Assembly: GCF_002836205.1 (NCBI RefSeq) | Contig: NZ_PJBE01000013.1 | Span: 496,001 to 560,000 of the forward strand | Reading direction: 5' to 3' | Origin: Shewanella sp. Choline-02u-19 | Lineage (GTDB): Bacteria > Pseudomonadota > Gammaproteobacteria > Enterobacterales > Shewanellaceae | DNA: 64,000 nt | Part shown: positions 54,884-63,282 of the stretch, one piece after another | How positions within the stretch are numbered: the first letter of the stretch is position 1 | Layout of the letters: each line of letters begins with the position of its first letter | Program-made: the position numbers and the translations under genes | The notes under the pieces: model-generated | The model's database searches: none | The model's input: only the letters and a program-made list of their open reading frames with translations | Told to the model about the DNA's origin: nothing

Positions 54884-55621
54884 ATGCAGCAATATACTTC
54901 AGGGCTCATTACTCTCGAGCAAGCTGAGAGTCTCGTCGCGTTACTTCGTGATGGCGAGCAAGCACAAGCCGATGAATTGGTGAGAGAAATAGCTTCACCT
55001 ATTCAAAAAGAACTCTTCGATGAAGTGGGTCGTTTAACGCGCCAACTTCACAGTGCTATCGTAGACTTTCAAGTGGACAACCGCTTGGTAGAGCTAGCGA
55101 ATACCGAAATTCCAGATGCCAAAGAGCGTTTGACCTATGTCATCGAGATGACAGAGCAAGCGGCTAATAAGACCATGGATGCGGTTGAAGAGTGTTTACC
55201 TTTAGCAAATGCATTAAGTGATAATATTCAGGCAGTGAAACCAGCATGGGACAAACTCATGCGCCGTGAACTGCCATTAAATGAATTTAAAGCTCTGTGC
55301 CATGATATTCAACAATTTGTCGATAGAAGTGAATCGGACGCAAGTCGAGTCAGAGAACTGCTTAATCAAATACTACTAGCACAAGACTTCCAAGACCTAA
55401 CTGGCCAAATGATCCGTCGTGTAATTGAACTCGTCAGAGAAGTGGAAAGTAGCTTGGTTTCTATGTTAACCGTCTTTGGTGAGCAACCTGCGTCAATTGC
55501 AGAAAGTACACCCTTGCTCGATGTTGAAGCTGAAGGTCCTATTATGAATGCAGAAAAACGTCAGGATGTTGTGACGGGTCAAGATGAAGTTGACGATCTG
55601 CTTTCGAGCTTAGGTTTTTAA
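54884..55621 (+). CDS. cheZ: CheY phosphatase CheZ
   Basis: CheZ dephosphorylates CheY. The long helical hairpin includes the conserved LLNQILLAQDFQDLTGQMIRRVIELV, where the catalytic glutamine lies in DFQDLTGQ. The C-terminal CheY-binding tail DEVDDLLSSLGF is present. The 245 residues are typical. cheA follows after 13 bases. Confidence 0.96.
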   Translation: MQQYTSGLITLEQAESLVALLRDGEQAQADELVREIASPIQKELFDEVGRLTRQLHSAIVDFQVDNRLVELANTEIPDAKERLTYVIEMTEQAANKTMDAVEECLPLANALSDNIQAVKPAWDKLMRRELPLNEFKALCHDIQQFVDRSESDASRVRELLNQILLAQDFQDLTGQMIRRVIELVREVESSLVSMLTVFGEQPASIAESTPLLDVEAEGPIMNAEKRQDVVTGQDEVDDLLSSLGF

Positions 55622-55634
55622 AGGAGTCAAAATA

Positions 55635-57779
55635 ATGTCCTTTGATGTTGATGAAGAGATACTGCAGGACTTTTTGATCGAAGCCGGTGAGATTTTAGAG
55701 CTTCTACAAGAACAACTAGTCACGTTAGAAAATAACCCTGACGATACCGATCTGCTCAATGCCATTTTTAGAGGGTTCCACACGGTAAAAGGTGGTGCAG
55801 GTTTCCTCAGTTTGACTCCAATGGTAGATGTTTGCCATGAAGCTGAAAATACCTTCGATTTATTGCGTACTGGCAAGCGACAAGTCAGTGCTAATTTAAT
55901 GGACGTTATTTTACAAGCCGTCGATGCCATCAATACTATGTTTGCTGAAACTCAGGCGGATCAGCCTCAGTCTCCAGCGGATCCGAACTTGTTAGCGCAG
56001 CTTAAAACACTCAGTGCAGGGCAATTATTGCCTTCAGAGTTAGCGGATGCTCAAGCGGATCAAACAACTGCTGATGTTGAAGAAGCAACGATTATCGAAA
56101 CCGTAGTTGCCCCTATTACAGCGGCAGTAGACATTACCAGTGGCGGCAGTATTGACGACATCAACGACGCTGAATTTGAAGCTTTGCTCGATGCTTTGCA
56201 TGGCAATGGTAATAGCCCTAGCGCGAATGCCGCGGCTGATAGCGTTAATGTAGCGAGCGCAAGTACTAGTGACATCACCGACGACGAGTTTGAATCGTTA
56301 CTCGATGAATTGCATGGCTCGGGTCAGTTTAAAGCCCCCTCAGCGCCAGCCGTTGTAGCAGAACCCGCGCACGTTGTGGATTCTGATGAAATCAGCGACG
56401 ATGAGTTTGAACGCTTACTTGATGAACTTCATGGTGCTGGCAGTAGTCCAGGAGCGGTGACTGAAGTCACTCAAGCATCACAAGCAAGTTCTGCGCCCGT
56501 AGTGCAAGCCATTACCACATCACAACAAGCAGCTGTGGTCGCTCCAGCACCAAAACCCGTGGTTCAAGCCAAAGCTAAGCCTGCGGCTAATACCCCGCAA
56601 GCAGAAACGACGGTACGCGTCGATACTTCAAGACTTGATCAGATAATGAACATGGTCGGTGAGTTAGTACTGGTTCGTAATCGCTTGCTGAGCCTTGGAG
56701 TCTCCCGTGATGACGAAGAGATGTCGAAGGCACTGGCAAACCTAGATTTGGTTACCGCTGACTTGCAAGGCGCGGTAATGAAAACGCGTATGCAACCGAT
56801 TAAGAAAGTCTTTGGCCGTTTTCCTCGTGTGGTGAGAGACTTGGCTCGTACCCTCAATAAAGAAATTGACCTTATTATGGTGGGTGAAGATACCGACCTT
56901 GATAAAAACTTAGTTGAAGCGTTAGCTGATCCGTTAGTGCATTTGGTCAGAAACTCCGTTGATCATGGTATTGAAATGCCAGATGAACGTGAGGCAAGCG
57001 GCAAACCTCGATCAGGCACTATTACGCTCTCTGCTAGCCAAGAAGGCGACCATATCCTACTGAAAATTGAGGATGATGGCGCGGGAATGGATCCGCAAAA
57101 GCTTAAAGATATCGCCATTAGCCGCGGTGTGCTTGACGCGGATGCCGCAGCGCGAATGACTGACGAAGAAGCTTATAATCTGATTTTTGCCCCCGGTTTC
57201 TCTACTAAAGTAGAAGTCTCGGACATATCCGGTCGTGGCGTTGGCATGGACGTTGTTAAAACTCGTATTACTCAATTGAACGGTACGGTTTACATCGACT
57301 CGCTCAAAGGTAAAGGGACACGTTTAGAGATTAAAGTGCCGCTCACCTTGGCTATTATGCCCACGCTTATGGTTGAAGTTGCCGAACAAGTATTTGCATT
57401 ACCCCTGTCTAGCGTGAGTGAAATATTCCACTTAGATCTCACTAAAACCAATGTAGTTGATGGCCAATTAACGGTTATCGTGCGTAATAAAGCAGTACCG
57501 CTGTTTTATTTAGAGCATTGGCTTGCTCACAGTCGCTCAACGTTAGTCCATGGTGACAAACAACATGGACACGTGGTGATAGTGCAGTTGGGAACGATGC
57601 AAATAGGGTTTGTAGTTGATGGATTAATAGGACAAGAAGAGGTGGTCATTAAACCACTGGGCACCTTGTTACATGGTACGCCGGGAATGGCGGGGGCAAC
57701 AATAACCTCCGACGGTGGTATCGCGCTGATTTTGGACGTTCCAGGACTACTAAAGCACTACGCTCGCAATAAAAGCTAG
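55635..57779 (+). CDS. cheA: Chemotaxis histidine kinase CheA
   Basis: CheA is the kinase of the chemoreceptor array. P1 has the phosphorylated histidine at residue 49 (FRGFHTVKGGAGFL). The ATPase domain has VRNSVDHGIE and DDGAGMD. P5 is C-terminal (LPLSSVSEIF). Between P1 and P3 lies an unusual linker with three copies of D-x-E-F-E-x-L-L-D-x-L-H-G at residues 178-190, 216-228 and 255-267, about 38 residues apart, in Ala/Ser-rich sequence. These may be docking peptides for ParP or CheY (inference). A terminator-like hairpin follows. Confidence 0.96.
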   Translation: MSFDVDEEILQDFLIEAGEILELLQEQLVTLENNPDDTDLLNAIFRGFHTVKGGAGFLSLTPMVDVCHEAENTFDLLRTGKRQVSANLMDVILQAVDAINTMFAETQADQPQSPADPNLLAQLKTLSAGQLLPSELADAQADQTTADVEEATIIETVVAPITAAVDITSGGSIDDINDAEFEALLDALHGNGNSPSANAAADSVNVASASTSDITDDEFESLLDELHGSGQFKAPSAPAVVAEPAHVVDSDEISDDEFERLLDELHGAGSSPGAVTEVTQASQASSAPVVQAITTSQQAAVVAPAPKPVVQAKAKPAANTPQAETTVRVDTSRLDQIMNMVGELVLVRNRLLSLGVSRDDEEMSKALANLDLVTADLQGAVMKTRMQPIKKVFGRFPRVVRDLARTLNKEIDLIMVGEDTDLDKNLVEALADPLVHLVRNSVDHGIEMPDEREASGKPRSGTITLSASQEGDHILLKIEDDGAGMDPQKLKDIAISRGVLDADAAARMTDEEAYNLIFAPGFSTKVEVSDISGRGVGMDVVKTRITQLNGTVYIDSLKGKGTRLEIKVPLTLAIMPTLMVEVAEQVFALPLSSVSEIFHLDLTKTNVVDGQLTVIVRNKAVPLFYLEHWLAHSRSTLVHGDKQHGHVVIVQLGTMQIGFVVDGLIGQEEVVIKPLGTLLHGTPGMAGATITSDGGIALILDVPGLLKHYARNKS

Positions 57780-57791
57780 CGTTTCAATAAG

Positions 57792-57829
57792 GGAATAAGC
57801 AGAAAGTCTACTTTCACTTATTCCTTTTT
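57792..57829 (+). terminator. Terminator between cheA and cheB
   Basis: Stem GGAATAAG (57792-57799) with CTTATTCC (57817-57824), an inner AAAGT/ACTTT stem, and five T. It probably reduces read-through into cheB. Confidence 0.75.
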
Positions 57830-57872
57830 GTATAGTGGCAAAGCAGTAACCCCATGCGTTATAGGAATTTAA

Positions 57873-59021
57873 ATGGGCATTAAAGTACTAGTTGTCGACG
57901 ATTCGAGTTTTTTTCGACGACGCGTTAGTGAGATAGTCAGTCAAGATCCAGAGCTTGAAGTCGTGGGTACCGCAGTCAATGGCGCAGAAGCCGTTAAACT
58001 CGCTGCCGAGCTTAATCCACATGTGATAACAATGGATATTGAGATGCCAGTCATGGATGGGATCACTGCCGTTAAGCAGATTATGGCCAATCGCCCTGTC
58101 CCCATTTTGATGTTTTCATCATTAACTCACGACGGCGCTAAAGCGACATTAGATGCACTTGAAGCGGGAGCGCTCGACTTTCTCCCCAAGCGTTTTGAAG
58201 ACATCGCAACCAATAAAGATGATGCAATTGCATTATTACAGCAGCGGATTAAAACCTTAGGGCGTCGTCGTTTATTCAGACCCGCAGTGAGGCCACAAAC
58301 TGTTACTACAAGAACACGCACTAGCACGGCGCAACCGCTAGCGCCTATGCGCTCAGGAATTATAGCGAGTGCTTCATCGCCATCACCAGTGGTAGCTGAA
58401 CGGGCAAGTAGCCGTTCAACGGTCGTTGCGCGTGCCAGTGGCAAGAAATACAAAGCGTTGCTTATCGGCACCTCAACCGGCGGACCCGTTGCACTTCAAA
58501 AAGTGTTAATCCAACTGCCGGCAAACTATCCGTACCCGATCATCCTTATTCAACATATGCCCGCGGCGTTTACACCGACTTTTGCAACCCGCCTCAATAG
58601 CCTATGTAAGATCGAGGTCAAAGAGGCTCAAAACGGCGATCAACTGCGTGCGGGTTGTGCCTATTTGGCGCCAGGCGGTATGCAGATGATGCTTGAACGT
58701 GGTGGCAGTTTTGGCCGCATTAAAGTGCTGGCTGGTAAGCCTGAAATGAATTACAAGCCCAGCGTTGATATAACCTTCGCCTCAGCATCTAAGGTGTTTG
58801 GTGGCGATGTGCTAGCAGTGGTATTAACGGGCATGGGCGCAGATGGGCGAGAAGGGGCACGCATGCTGAAAACAGCAGGTGCCAATATCTGGGCGCAAGA
58901 TGAAGCAAGTTGTGTGGTTTACGGCATGCCTCAGGCTGTGACGAATAGCGGTATCTCAACAAAGTCCATTAGCATCGACCAAATGGCGGAATCGATACTA
59001 AGAGAGACGTTCCATGGCTAG
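57873..59021 (+). CDS. cheB: Chemotaxis methylesterase CheB
   Basis: CheB removes methyl groups from (or deamidates) chemoreceptors when phosphorylated. The receiver domain has phosphoacceptor D55 in TMDIEMPVMDG. The esterase domain has the catalytic serine in GTSTGGPVAL, histidine in IQHMPAAFT and aspartate in LTGMGADGREGA. The linker (about 130-195) is Arg/Thr/Ser-rich. The 382 residues are normal. It overlaps the next gene by 8 bases. Confidence 0.96.
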   Translation: MGIKVLVVDDSSFFRRRVSEIVSQDPELEVVGTAVNGAEAVKLAAELNPHVITMDIEMPVMDGITAVKQIMANRPVPILMFSSLTHDGAKATLDALEAGALDFLPKRFEDIATNKDDAIALLQQRIKTLGRRRLFRPAVRPQTVTTRTRTSTAQPLAPMRSGIIASASSPSPVVAERASSRSTVVARASGKKYKALLIGTSTGGPVALQKVLIQLPANYPYPIILIQHMPAAFTPTFATRLNSLCKIEVKEAQNGDQLRAGCAYLAPGGMQMMLERGGSFGRIKVLAGKPEMNYKPSVDITFASASKVFGGDVLAVVLTGMGADGREGARMLKTAGANIWAQDEASCVVYGMPQAVTNSGISTKSISIDQMAESILRETFHG

Positions 59022-59718
59022 TCAATTACAGCATTTACGGGGTAAAAAAAGTATCAAAGGCGCAGTTAATACAGTGTCATTGTTGCTGATCTTTTTACTC
59101 AGTATCGCTGTATTTACCTTGGGTTCGCTTTATTTGGAACTCAGATATAAACATCAGTTGCTCGTTGGTGAAGTTACAGAATTAAAAAACAGTCAAATTT
59201 TGTTTATGGTGCCAGATGAACAAGCCGAAGTTATGGCTCAATGGATGGCGAATAATCCCGTTTTTGTGCAGTCATATGCTGAGCGAGCCCGCAAGGGCGA
59301 GATAACGACCATGCCGCTAGGTGATGGTAGTGCCGAAAGTGTCGCTCGTTTGGAAAGTGTTGCACCAGATAATGGCGCTATCACGATCAATACAGCAACA
59401 ACAGAACTCGGCGCTGTGAATATTGCTAAACAAATAAGCCAAGAGGTTACCGCTAATACTATCGATGAACGAGCGAGTGATAGCGACAAGATTGCGACAA
59501 ATATTACCAAAGACCGAGTCGCAGTTGATATTAAGGGGGAAACCCCGCCGTTAGCGATAATAGATGCCGATAGTAAAGGCGCTGAGGTGATACTTGATGA
59601 GCCGCAACTGACTCTTCCTGTAAAAGCGAAGAGGGTAACCATCGCTGAAGATGGGGTGAAACTGATAAGTCTCCCTCATGGTGGGATCAGGATCACAACT
59701 CGAGCGCTAGAAGAGTAA
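59014..59718 (+). CDS. Membrane-anchored protein of unknown function between cheB and parC
   Basis: I do not recognise a family. The 234 residues have one strong membrane helix at about 18-42 (VSLLLIFLLSIAVFTLGSLYLEL), a short helical segment with QMAN-like polar residues, and a long, probably periplasmic, Ala/Asp/Thr-rich tail. Overlap with cheB and placement before parC-parP-cheW suggest a role in receptor-array assembly or localisation, but this is inference only. Confidence 0.75.
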   Translation: MASQLQHLRGKKSIKGAVNTVSLLLIFLLSIAVFTLGSLYLELRYKHQLLVGEVTELKNSQILFMVPDEQAEVMAQWMANNPVFVQSYAERARKGEITTMPLGDGSAESVARLESVAPDNGAITINTATTELGAVNIAKQISQEVTANTIDERASDSDKIATNITKDRVAVDIKGETPPLAIIDADSKGAEVILDEPQLTLPVKAKRVTIAEDGVKLISLPHGGIRITTRALEE

Positions 59719-59782
59719 CAGTCGGTTAAGTGCGAGTTAAAGTACCTCTTAAGGCGATGGCTGACCCATCATAAGGATCATT

Positions 59783-60574
59783 TTGAAAATTTGGACCATA
59801 GCAAACCAGAAAGGCGGCGTTGGTAAAACAACGACTGTTGCTAGTTTAGCTGGCGTATTTACCAAAAGAGGTAAGCGCGTATTGATGGTCGACACCGATC
59901 CGCATGCCTCTTTAGGTTACTATTTAGGGATTGATAGTGAGGAGATCCCTTGTTCCTTATACGATCTGTTCTTAGCAAATAAAAGTTTAACCAAACAAAA
60001 TATAGGCAATTATATTGTGCCTACAAATGTTGCTGGACTCGACTTAATTCCGTCAACGATGGCATTAGCGACCTTAGATAGGAGCTTGGGTCATCAAGAG
60101 GGCATGGGGCTGATTTTAACGAAGGCTCTCGCGCTGTTAGACGACCAATATGATGTGGTATTAATCGACTGCCCGCCAGTGTTAGGTGTGTTGATGGTGA
60201 ATGCTTTAGCGGCCAGTCAGCATATTATCGTGCCAGTGCAAACCGAATATCTAGCGATTAAGGGACTTGATCGCATGGTTAAAACCATGATCCTTATGGG
60301 GCGATCTAAAAAAGTCCAATATAGCTATTCCATCGTGCCAACCATGTTTGATAAACGCACCCGCGCAAGTACCGCAGCGTTGTTGCAATTGAATCAAGAT
60401 TACCATGACAATCTTTGGGATGATGTTATTCCCGTAGACACTAAATTTAGAGATGCAAGCTTGAGTCATTTACCTGCTTCACATTATGCACCGCGCAGCC
60501 GTGGCGTTAAAGCTTACGAGCGATTACTTGATTATTTGCTCGCGAAGGATTTTTCCCATGTCAAAAATGGTTGA
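59783..60574 (+). CDS. parC: Chemotaxis ParA-like ATPase ParC
   Basis: ParA/Soj-type ATPase that, in vibrios, recruits chemoreceptor arrays to the cell pole and hands them to daughter cells. Deviant Walker A KGGVGKTT at residues 11-18, with DTDPHASL and LIDCPPVLG. The start is TTG 59783 with AAGGA upstream. Its place between cheB and a CheW-domain gene, with no ParB, identifies it as chemotactic ParC rather than a chromosome partition protein (or topoisomerase subunit). It overlaps parP by 17 bases. Confidence 0.9.
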   Translation: MKIWTIANQKGGVGKTTTVASLAGVFTKRGKRVLMVDTDPHASLGYYLGIDSEEIPCSLYDLFLANKSLTKQNIGNYIVPTNVAGLDLIPSTMALATLDRSLGHQEGMGLILTKALALLDDQYDVVLIDCPPVLGVLMVNALAASQHIIVPVQTEYLAIKGLDRMVKTMILMGRSKKVQYSYSIVPTMFDKRTRASTAALLQLNQDYHDNLWDDVIPVDTKFRDASLSHLPASHYAPRSRGVKAYERLLDYLLAKDFSHVKNG

Positions 60575-61472
60575 TGACGCGGTATGTGATTATTTCGCTT
60601 TACTGCTTAATGATGCTCCAACGGTTGATGACGCAGCCACAGACACCAGCAGTGTAGACAGTTCCCATTTGCGTGCTGAGCCAAGTCGGCTGCGACAAAA
60701 TGACACTGCGGCGCAGAGTAAAGAGTTTGCTCCTGTAGAGGTTGAAGCACGTATCAATCAGCAAGCGCTAGCTCAGTTATTAGCACCAGTGTCGGCATTA
60801 GAACTCAAGATAGAGCCAAAACCTGAATTTGAACCAAAGCTTGAACTTAGTCATCAAGATACAATCGTTAATTCAGCTCAAGCAACAATACTTCAGCCGC
60901 AAAAGCCTGCGTTACCAGAACAAACAGCCCTCAACCCATTAGCAGAAAGCATTGATCTCAAAAAAGTTAAGCATGCTGCAGCGCCGTCAGTGGCGGCCAG
61001 TATCACTACAGACTTGATTGAACAATTAGATGATGAGTTCCAGGTGCTATTTTTTAAAGTTGCCGGGCTGACATTAGCGGTACCGTTAGTGAGTTTAGGC
61101 GGGATAGTCAATATTGAACGTATTAATCATTTGATGGGCCGACCTCATTGGTATTTAGGCGTACAGCAATATCGGGAAGCACAACTTAATATAGTGGATA
61201 CCTGTGTTTGGGTGATGCCTGAAAAGTATGATCAAACATTAGCGCAAAATGTTGCCTATAAATACATCGTGGTACTGCAAGACAGCAACTGGGGCTTAAC
61301 GTGTGAATCACTGGTCAATACCGTGAAAATTCATAAGTCTCAAGTTAATTGGCGCAGCCAAGCAGGGAAAAGACCTTGGCTTGCGGGCGTGGTTAAAGAG
61401 CAAATGTGTGGCATTTTAAATGTAGAAGCTTTGGTCGCGATGCTAGATTCAGGTCTCGGTAGCCAAGGCTAG
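60558..61472 (+). CDS. parP: CheW-domain array-localisation protein ParP
   Basis: ParP links ParC to the signalling array through CheA and receptors. The N-terminal about 155 residues are variable, acidic and Pro/Glu-rich. The C-terminal about 150 residues form a CheW-like (AIF) domain with FKVAGLTLAVPLVSLGGIVNIERINHL. I use ATG 60558 (MSKMVDDAV, AAGGA upstream). An in-frame ATG at 60486 lies inside parC and adds unrelated residues. Confidence 0.88.
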   Translation: MSKMVDDAVCDYFALLLNDAPTVDDAATDTSSVDSSHLRAEPSRLRQNDTAAQSKEFAPVEVEARINQQALAQLLAPVSALELKIEPKPEFEPKLELSHQDTIVNSAQATILQPQKPALPEQTALNPLAESIDLKKVKHAAAPSVAASITTDLIEQLDDEFQVLFFKVAGLTLAVPLVSLGGIVNIERINHLMGRPHWYLGVQQYREAQLNIVDTCVWVMPEKYDQTLAQNVAYKYIVVLQDSNWGLTCESLVNTVKIHKSQVNWRSQAGKRPWLAGVVKEQMCGILNVEALVAMLDSGLGSQG

Positions 61473-61493
61473 TTTGAAGATAAATAGCGTAGG

Positions 61494-61519
61494 CTGGCAT
61501 TATTTTAAAATGCCAGTTT
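61494..61519 (+). terminator. Weak terminator after parP
   Basis: CTGGCATT/AATGCCAG stem with an AT-only loop, followed by only three T. Confidence 0.4.
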
Positions 61520-61543
61520 AGAAATACGACCAAAGGCCGATAA
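61517..61543 (+). promoter_or_regulatory. Probable FliA (sigma-28) promoter of cheW
   Basis: A perfect -10 element GCCGATAA (61536-61543). At 15-base spacing the -35 element is TTTA rather than TAAA. It is about 115 bases before cheW. Confidence 0.5.
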
Positions 61544-61657
61544 AAGGGTTAGGTCGGTAATATTTCGATATTAAATTGATTGGTTTGAAGTGCATAGAAA
61601 GATATGCTTATTCTGAAATTTAAATAGATAGTCATAGTGCTATTGATTGAGGCGATT

Positions 61658-62149
61658 ATGAAAAGTTCAAATAGTGCAGCTGTAGCAGGCAGTAATGACG
61701 ATGCAGTATTACAATGGGTGACTTTTAAGTTAGATAACGAAACTTATGGCATCAATGTAATGCAGGTACAAGAAGTGCTGCGTTATACCGACATAGCTCC
61801 CGTTCCAGGTGCACCGCTCTATGTCCTCGGGATCATTAATCTACGTGGTAATGTAGTGACAGTTATCGATACGCGTTCACGTTTTGGTCTCGCCTCGGCA
61901 GACGTTAATGATGCTACTCGTATTGTGATTATCGAAGCTGAAAAGCAAGTTATTGGCATTTTGGTCGATAGCGTTGCAGAAGTTGTTTATCTTCGCCGTT
62001 CAGAGATTGATAATGCACCAAATGTGGGTACTGAAGAGAGTACTAAGTTTATCCAAGGCGTGAGCAATCGTGAGAACGAGCTATTAATCTTAGTTGATTT
62101 AGATAAGCTACTGTCAGATGAAGAGTGGATGGAATTGACAGAGATTTAA
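61658..62149 (+). CDS. cheW: Chemotaxis coupling protein CheW
   Basis: CheW couples receptors to CheA. The 163 residues hold one CheW domain (VTFKLDNETYGINVMQVQEVLRYTDIAPVPGAP and VIDTRSRFGL). The start ATG 61658 follows GAGG; an in-frame ATG at 61637 has no good ribosome site. It is the last che gene here. A repeat array starts within a few bases of the stop codon. Confidence 0.95.
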   Translation: MKSSNSAAVAGSNDDAVLQWVTFKLDNETYGINVMQVQEVLRYTDIAPVPGAPLYVLGIINLRGNVVTVIDTRSRFGLASADVNDATRIVIIEAEKQVIGILVDSVAEVVYLRRSEIDNAPNVGTEESTKFIQGVSNRENELLILVDLDKLLSDEEWMELTEI

Positions 62150-62154
62150 TGAAG

Positions 62155-62480
62155 TAAAAGACGGTTCGGGCTGAGACGGTTCGATCTGAGGCCTGAAAGC
62201 CGGTAAAAAGCCGAATAAAAGCCGGTTTAGAGACGGTTCGAGCTGAGACTTGAAAGCCGGTAAAGAGACGGTTGAAAGCCGAATAAAAGCCGGTTTAGAG
62301 ACGGTTAAAAGCCGATTTAAAGACGGTTCGAGCTGAGACTTGAAAGCCGGTAAAGAGCCGAATAAAAGCCGATAGTGCTGAGACGATGATCGGTTAAGAG
62401 CCGGTTTAAAGACGGTTCGGGCTGAGACGGTATAAGCTGAGATGGAAAAGCCAGTACAAACTAAGACGATGAAGTAGAGA
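62155..62480 (+). repeat. Composite intergenic repeat 4: mosaic array after cheW
   Basis: More than 300 bases of reshuffled units: AAAGCCGGT, GCCGAATAAAAGCC, TTTAGAGACGGTT, CGAGCTGAGAC and GATCGGTTAAGAGCC. At least two longer segments (GGTTTAGAGACGGTT, and CGAGCTGAGACTTGAAAGCC) are repeated. It is the most divergent array of the family. Confidence 0.9.
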
Positions 62481-62509
62481 TGGAAGAAGTTTGCTGGAGC
62501 TTAGCTGTA

Positions 62510-62602
62510 TTTTGTTTTAAGCTTTTCTGCTTTTTCCGTAAGCGAAGCGTTACGTAGTGACGCAGTCGCGTTCCGTTATCCGTATGCGAAGCGTTCGTCT
62601 TA
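62510..62602 (+). repeat. T-rich link and 3' module of composite repeat 4
   Basis: TTTGTTTTAAGCTTTTCTGC, close to the same link after flrC, is followed by GTAAGCGAAGCGTTACG, then GAC-GCA-GTC (62559-62567), and GCGTTCGTCTTAG. It carries the first two mini-hairpins of the 90-bp units downstream. Confidence 0.85.
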
Positions 62603-62634
62603 GATTTTAATCCCTTTTAATAAAAGAGCCATTA

Positions 62635-63054
62635 ATGATCACAACTGAACTGCTTATTGCTGCTGCGATATTATTTGTCGTTACCTGTATCTTGCTCGGC
62701 CTGTTTTTACAAAAACAGGCGGAAAAGCTGCGCACAAAAGTCGAGGCGTTAACCTTATTGGTTAAAGATGGCGATAAGCAAAGAGAAGCGGTTAAGCGAG
62801 AACTTCAAGAGCTCAGAAGTGGCACTATTGGCGTGGGTCGCAGAGTGCTAGAGCTGGAAAAGAAGCTGCAACAGCAAGATGTCAAACTTGACGAAGCCAA
62901 TCAACAAGATCCACAAACCCGATTGTATTCCCGGGCGATGAAAATGGTCAGTCTTGGCGCTGGAATTGACGAGCTGATCCAAGAGTGTGAGCTACCAAAA
63001 GCGGAAGCCGAATTGCTGATCCATTTGCATGGAAAGAACAGTAAGAGTCGGTAA
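62635..63054 (+). CDS. DUF2802 family membrane protein
   Basis: Small membrane-anchored protein of 139 residues. A single helix at about 3-25 is followed by a coiled coil (about 30-90), then a conserved C-terminal segment (MVSLGAGIDELIQECELPKAEAELLIHLHG) that looks like a small helix-turn-helix-like DUF2802 domain. The gene sits after cheW in many polar-flagellum clusters, and its function is unknown. It is flanked on both sides by repeat arrays. Confidence 0.8.
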   Translation: MITTELLIAAAILFVVTCILLGLFLQKQAEKLRTKVEALTLLVKDGDKQREAVKRELQELRSGTIGVGRRVLELEKKLQQQDVKLDEANQQDPQTRLYSRAMKMVSLGAGIDELIQECELPKAEAELLIHLHGKNSKSR

Positions 63055-63240
63055 AAGCTGATTAAAAGCCGGGTTAGAGCTGATTAAAGGTCGATTAAGG
63101 GCCGGTAGAGCTAAGACGGTGAGAATCGGTTAAAAGCCGGGTTAGAGCCGAATAAACTGAGACGGTTTAAGCTGATTAAAGCCGGTTAAGAGCCGATTAA
63201 GAGCCGATTAAGAGCAGGGGAAAAGCCGAACAATCTGAGA
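63055..63240 (+). repeat. Composite intergenic repeat 5: array after the DUF2802 gene
   Basis: Units such as GCTGATTAAAAGCCGGGTTAGA, split by GAGCTAAGACGGTGAGAATCGG. AGCTAAGACGGT at 63109-63120 is the exact complement of ACCGTCTTAGCT at 63534-63545, at the far end of the 90-bp repeat block. Confidence 0.9.
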
Positions 63241-63282
63241 AGGTCGGCATTTATACCGTCGCTTTGCTCTTTTCTAGTTTTT

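Noticed and set aside
59783..60574. Plasmid or chromosome ParA, or topoisomerase IV subunit ParC
   Set aside because: No ParB or parS sites, no topoisomerase features, and it overlaps a CheW-domain gene. Chemotaxis ParC fits better.
62367..62374. FliA promoters inside the repeat arrays
   Set aside because: GCCGATAG-like words occur, but none has TAAA 15 bases upstream; kept only as a decoy hypothesis.
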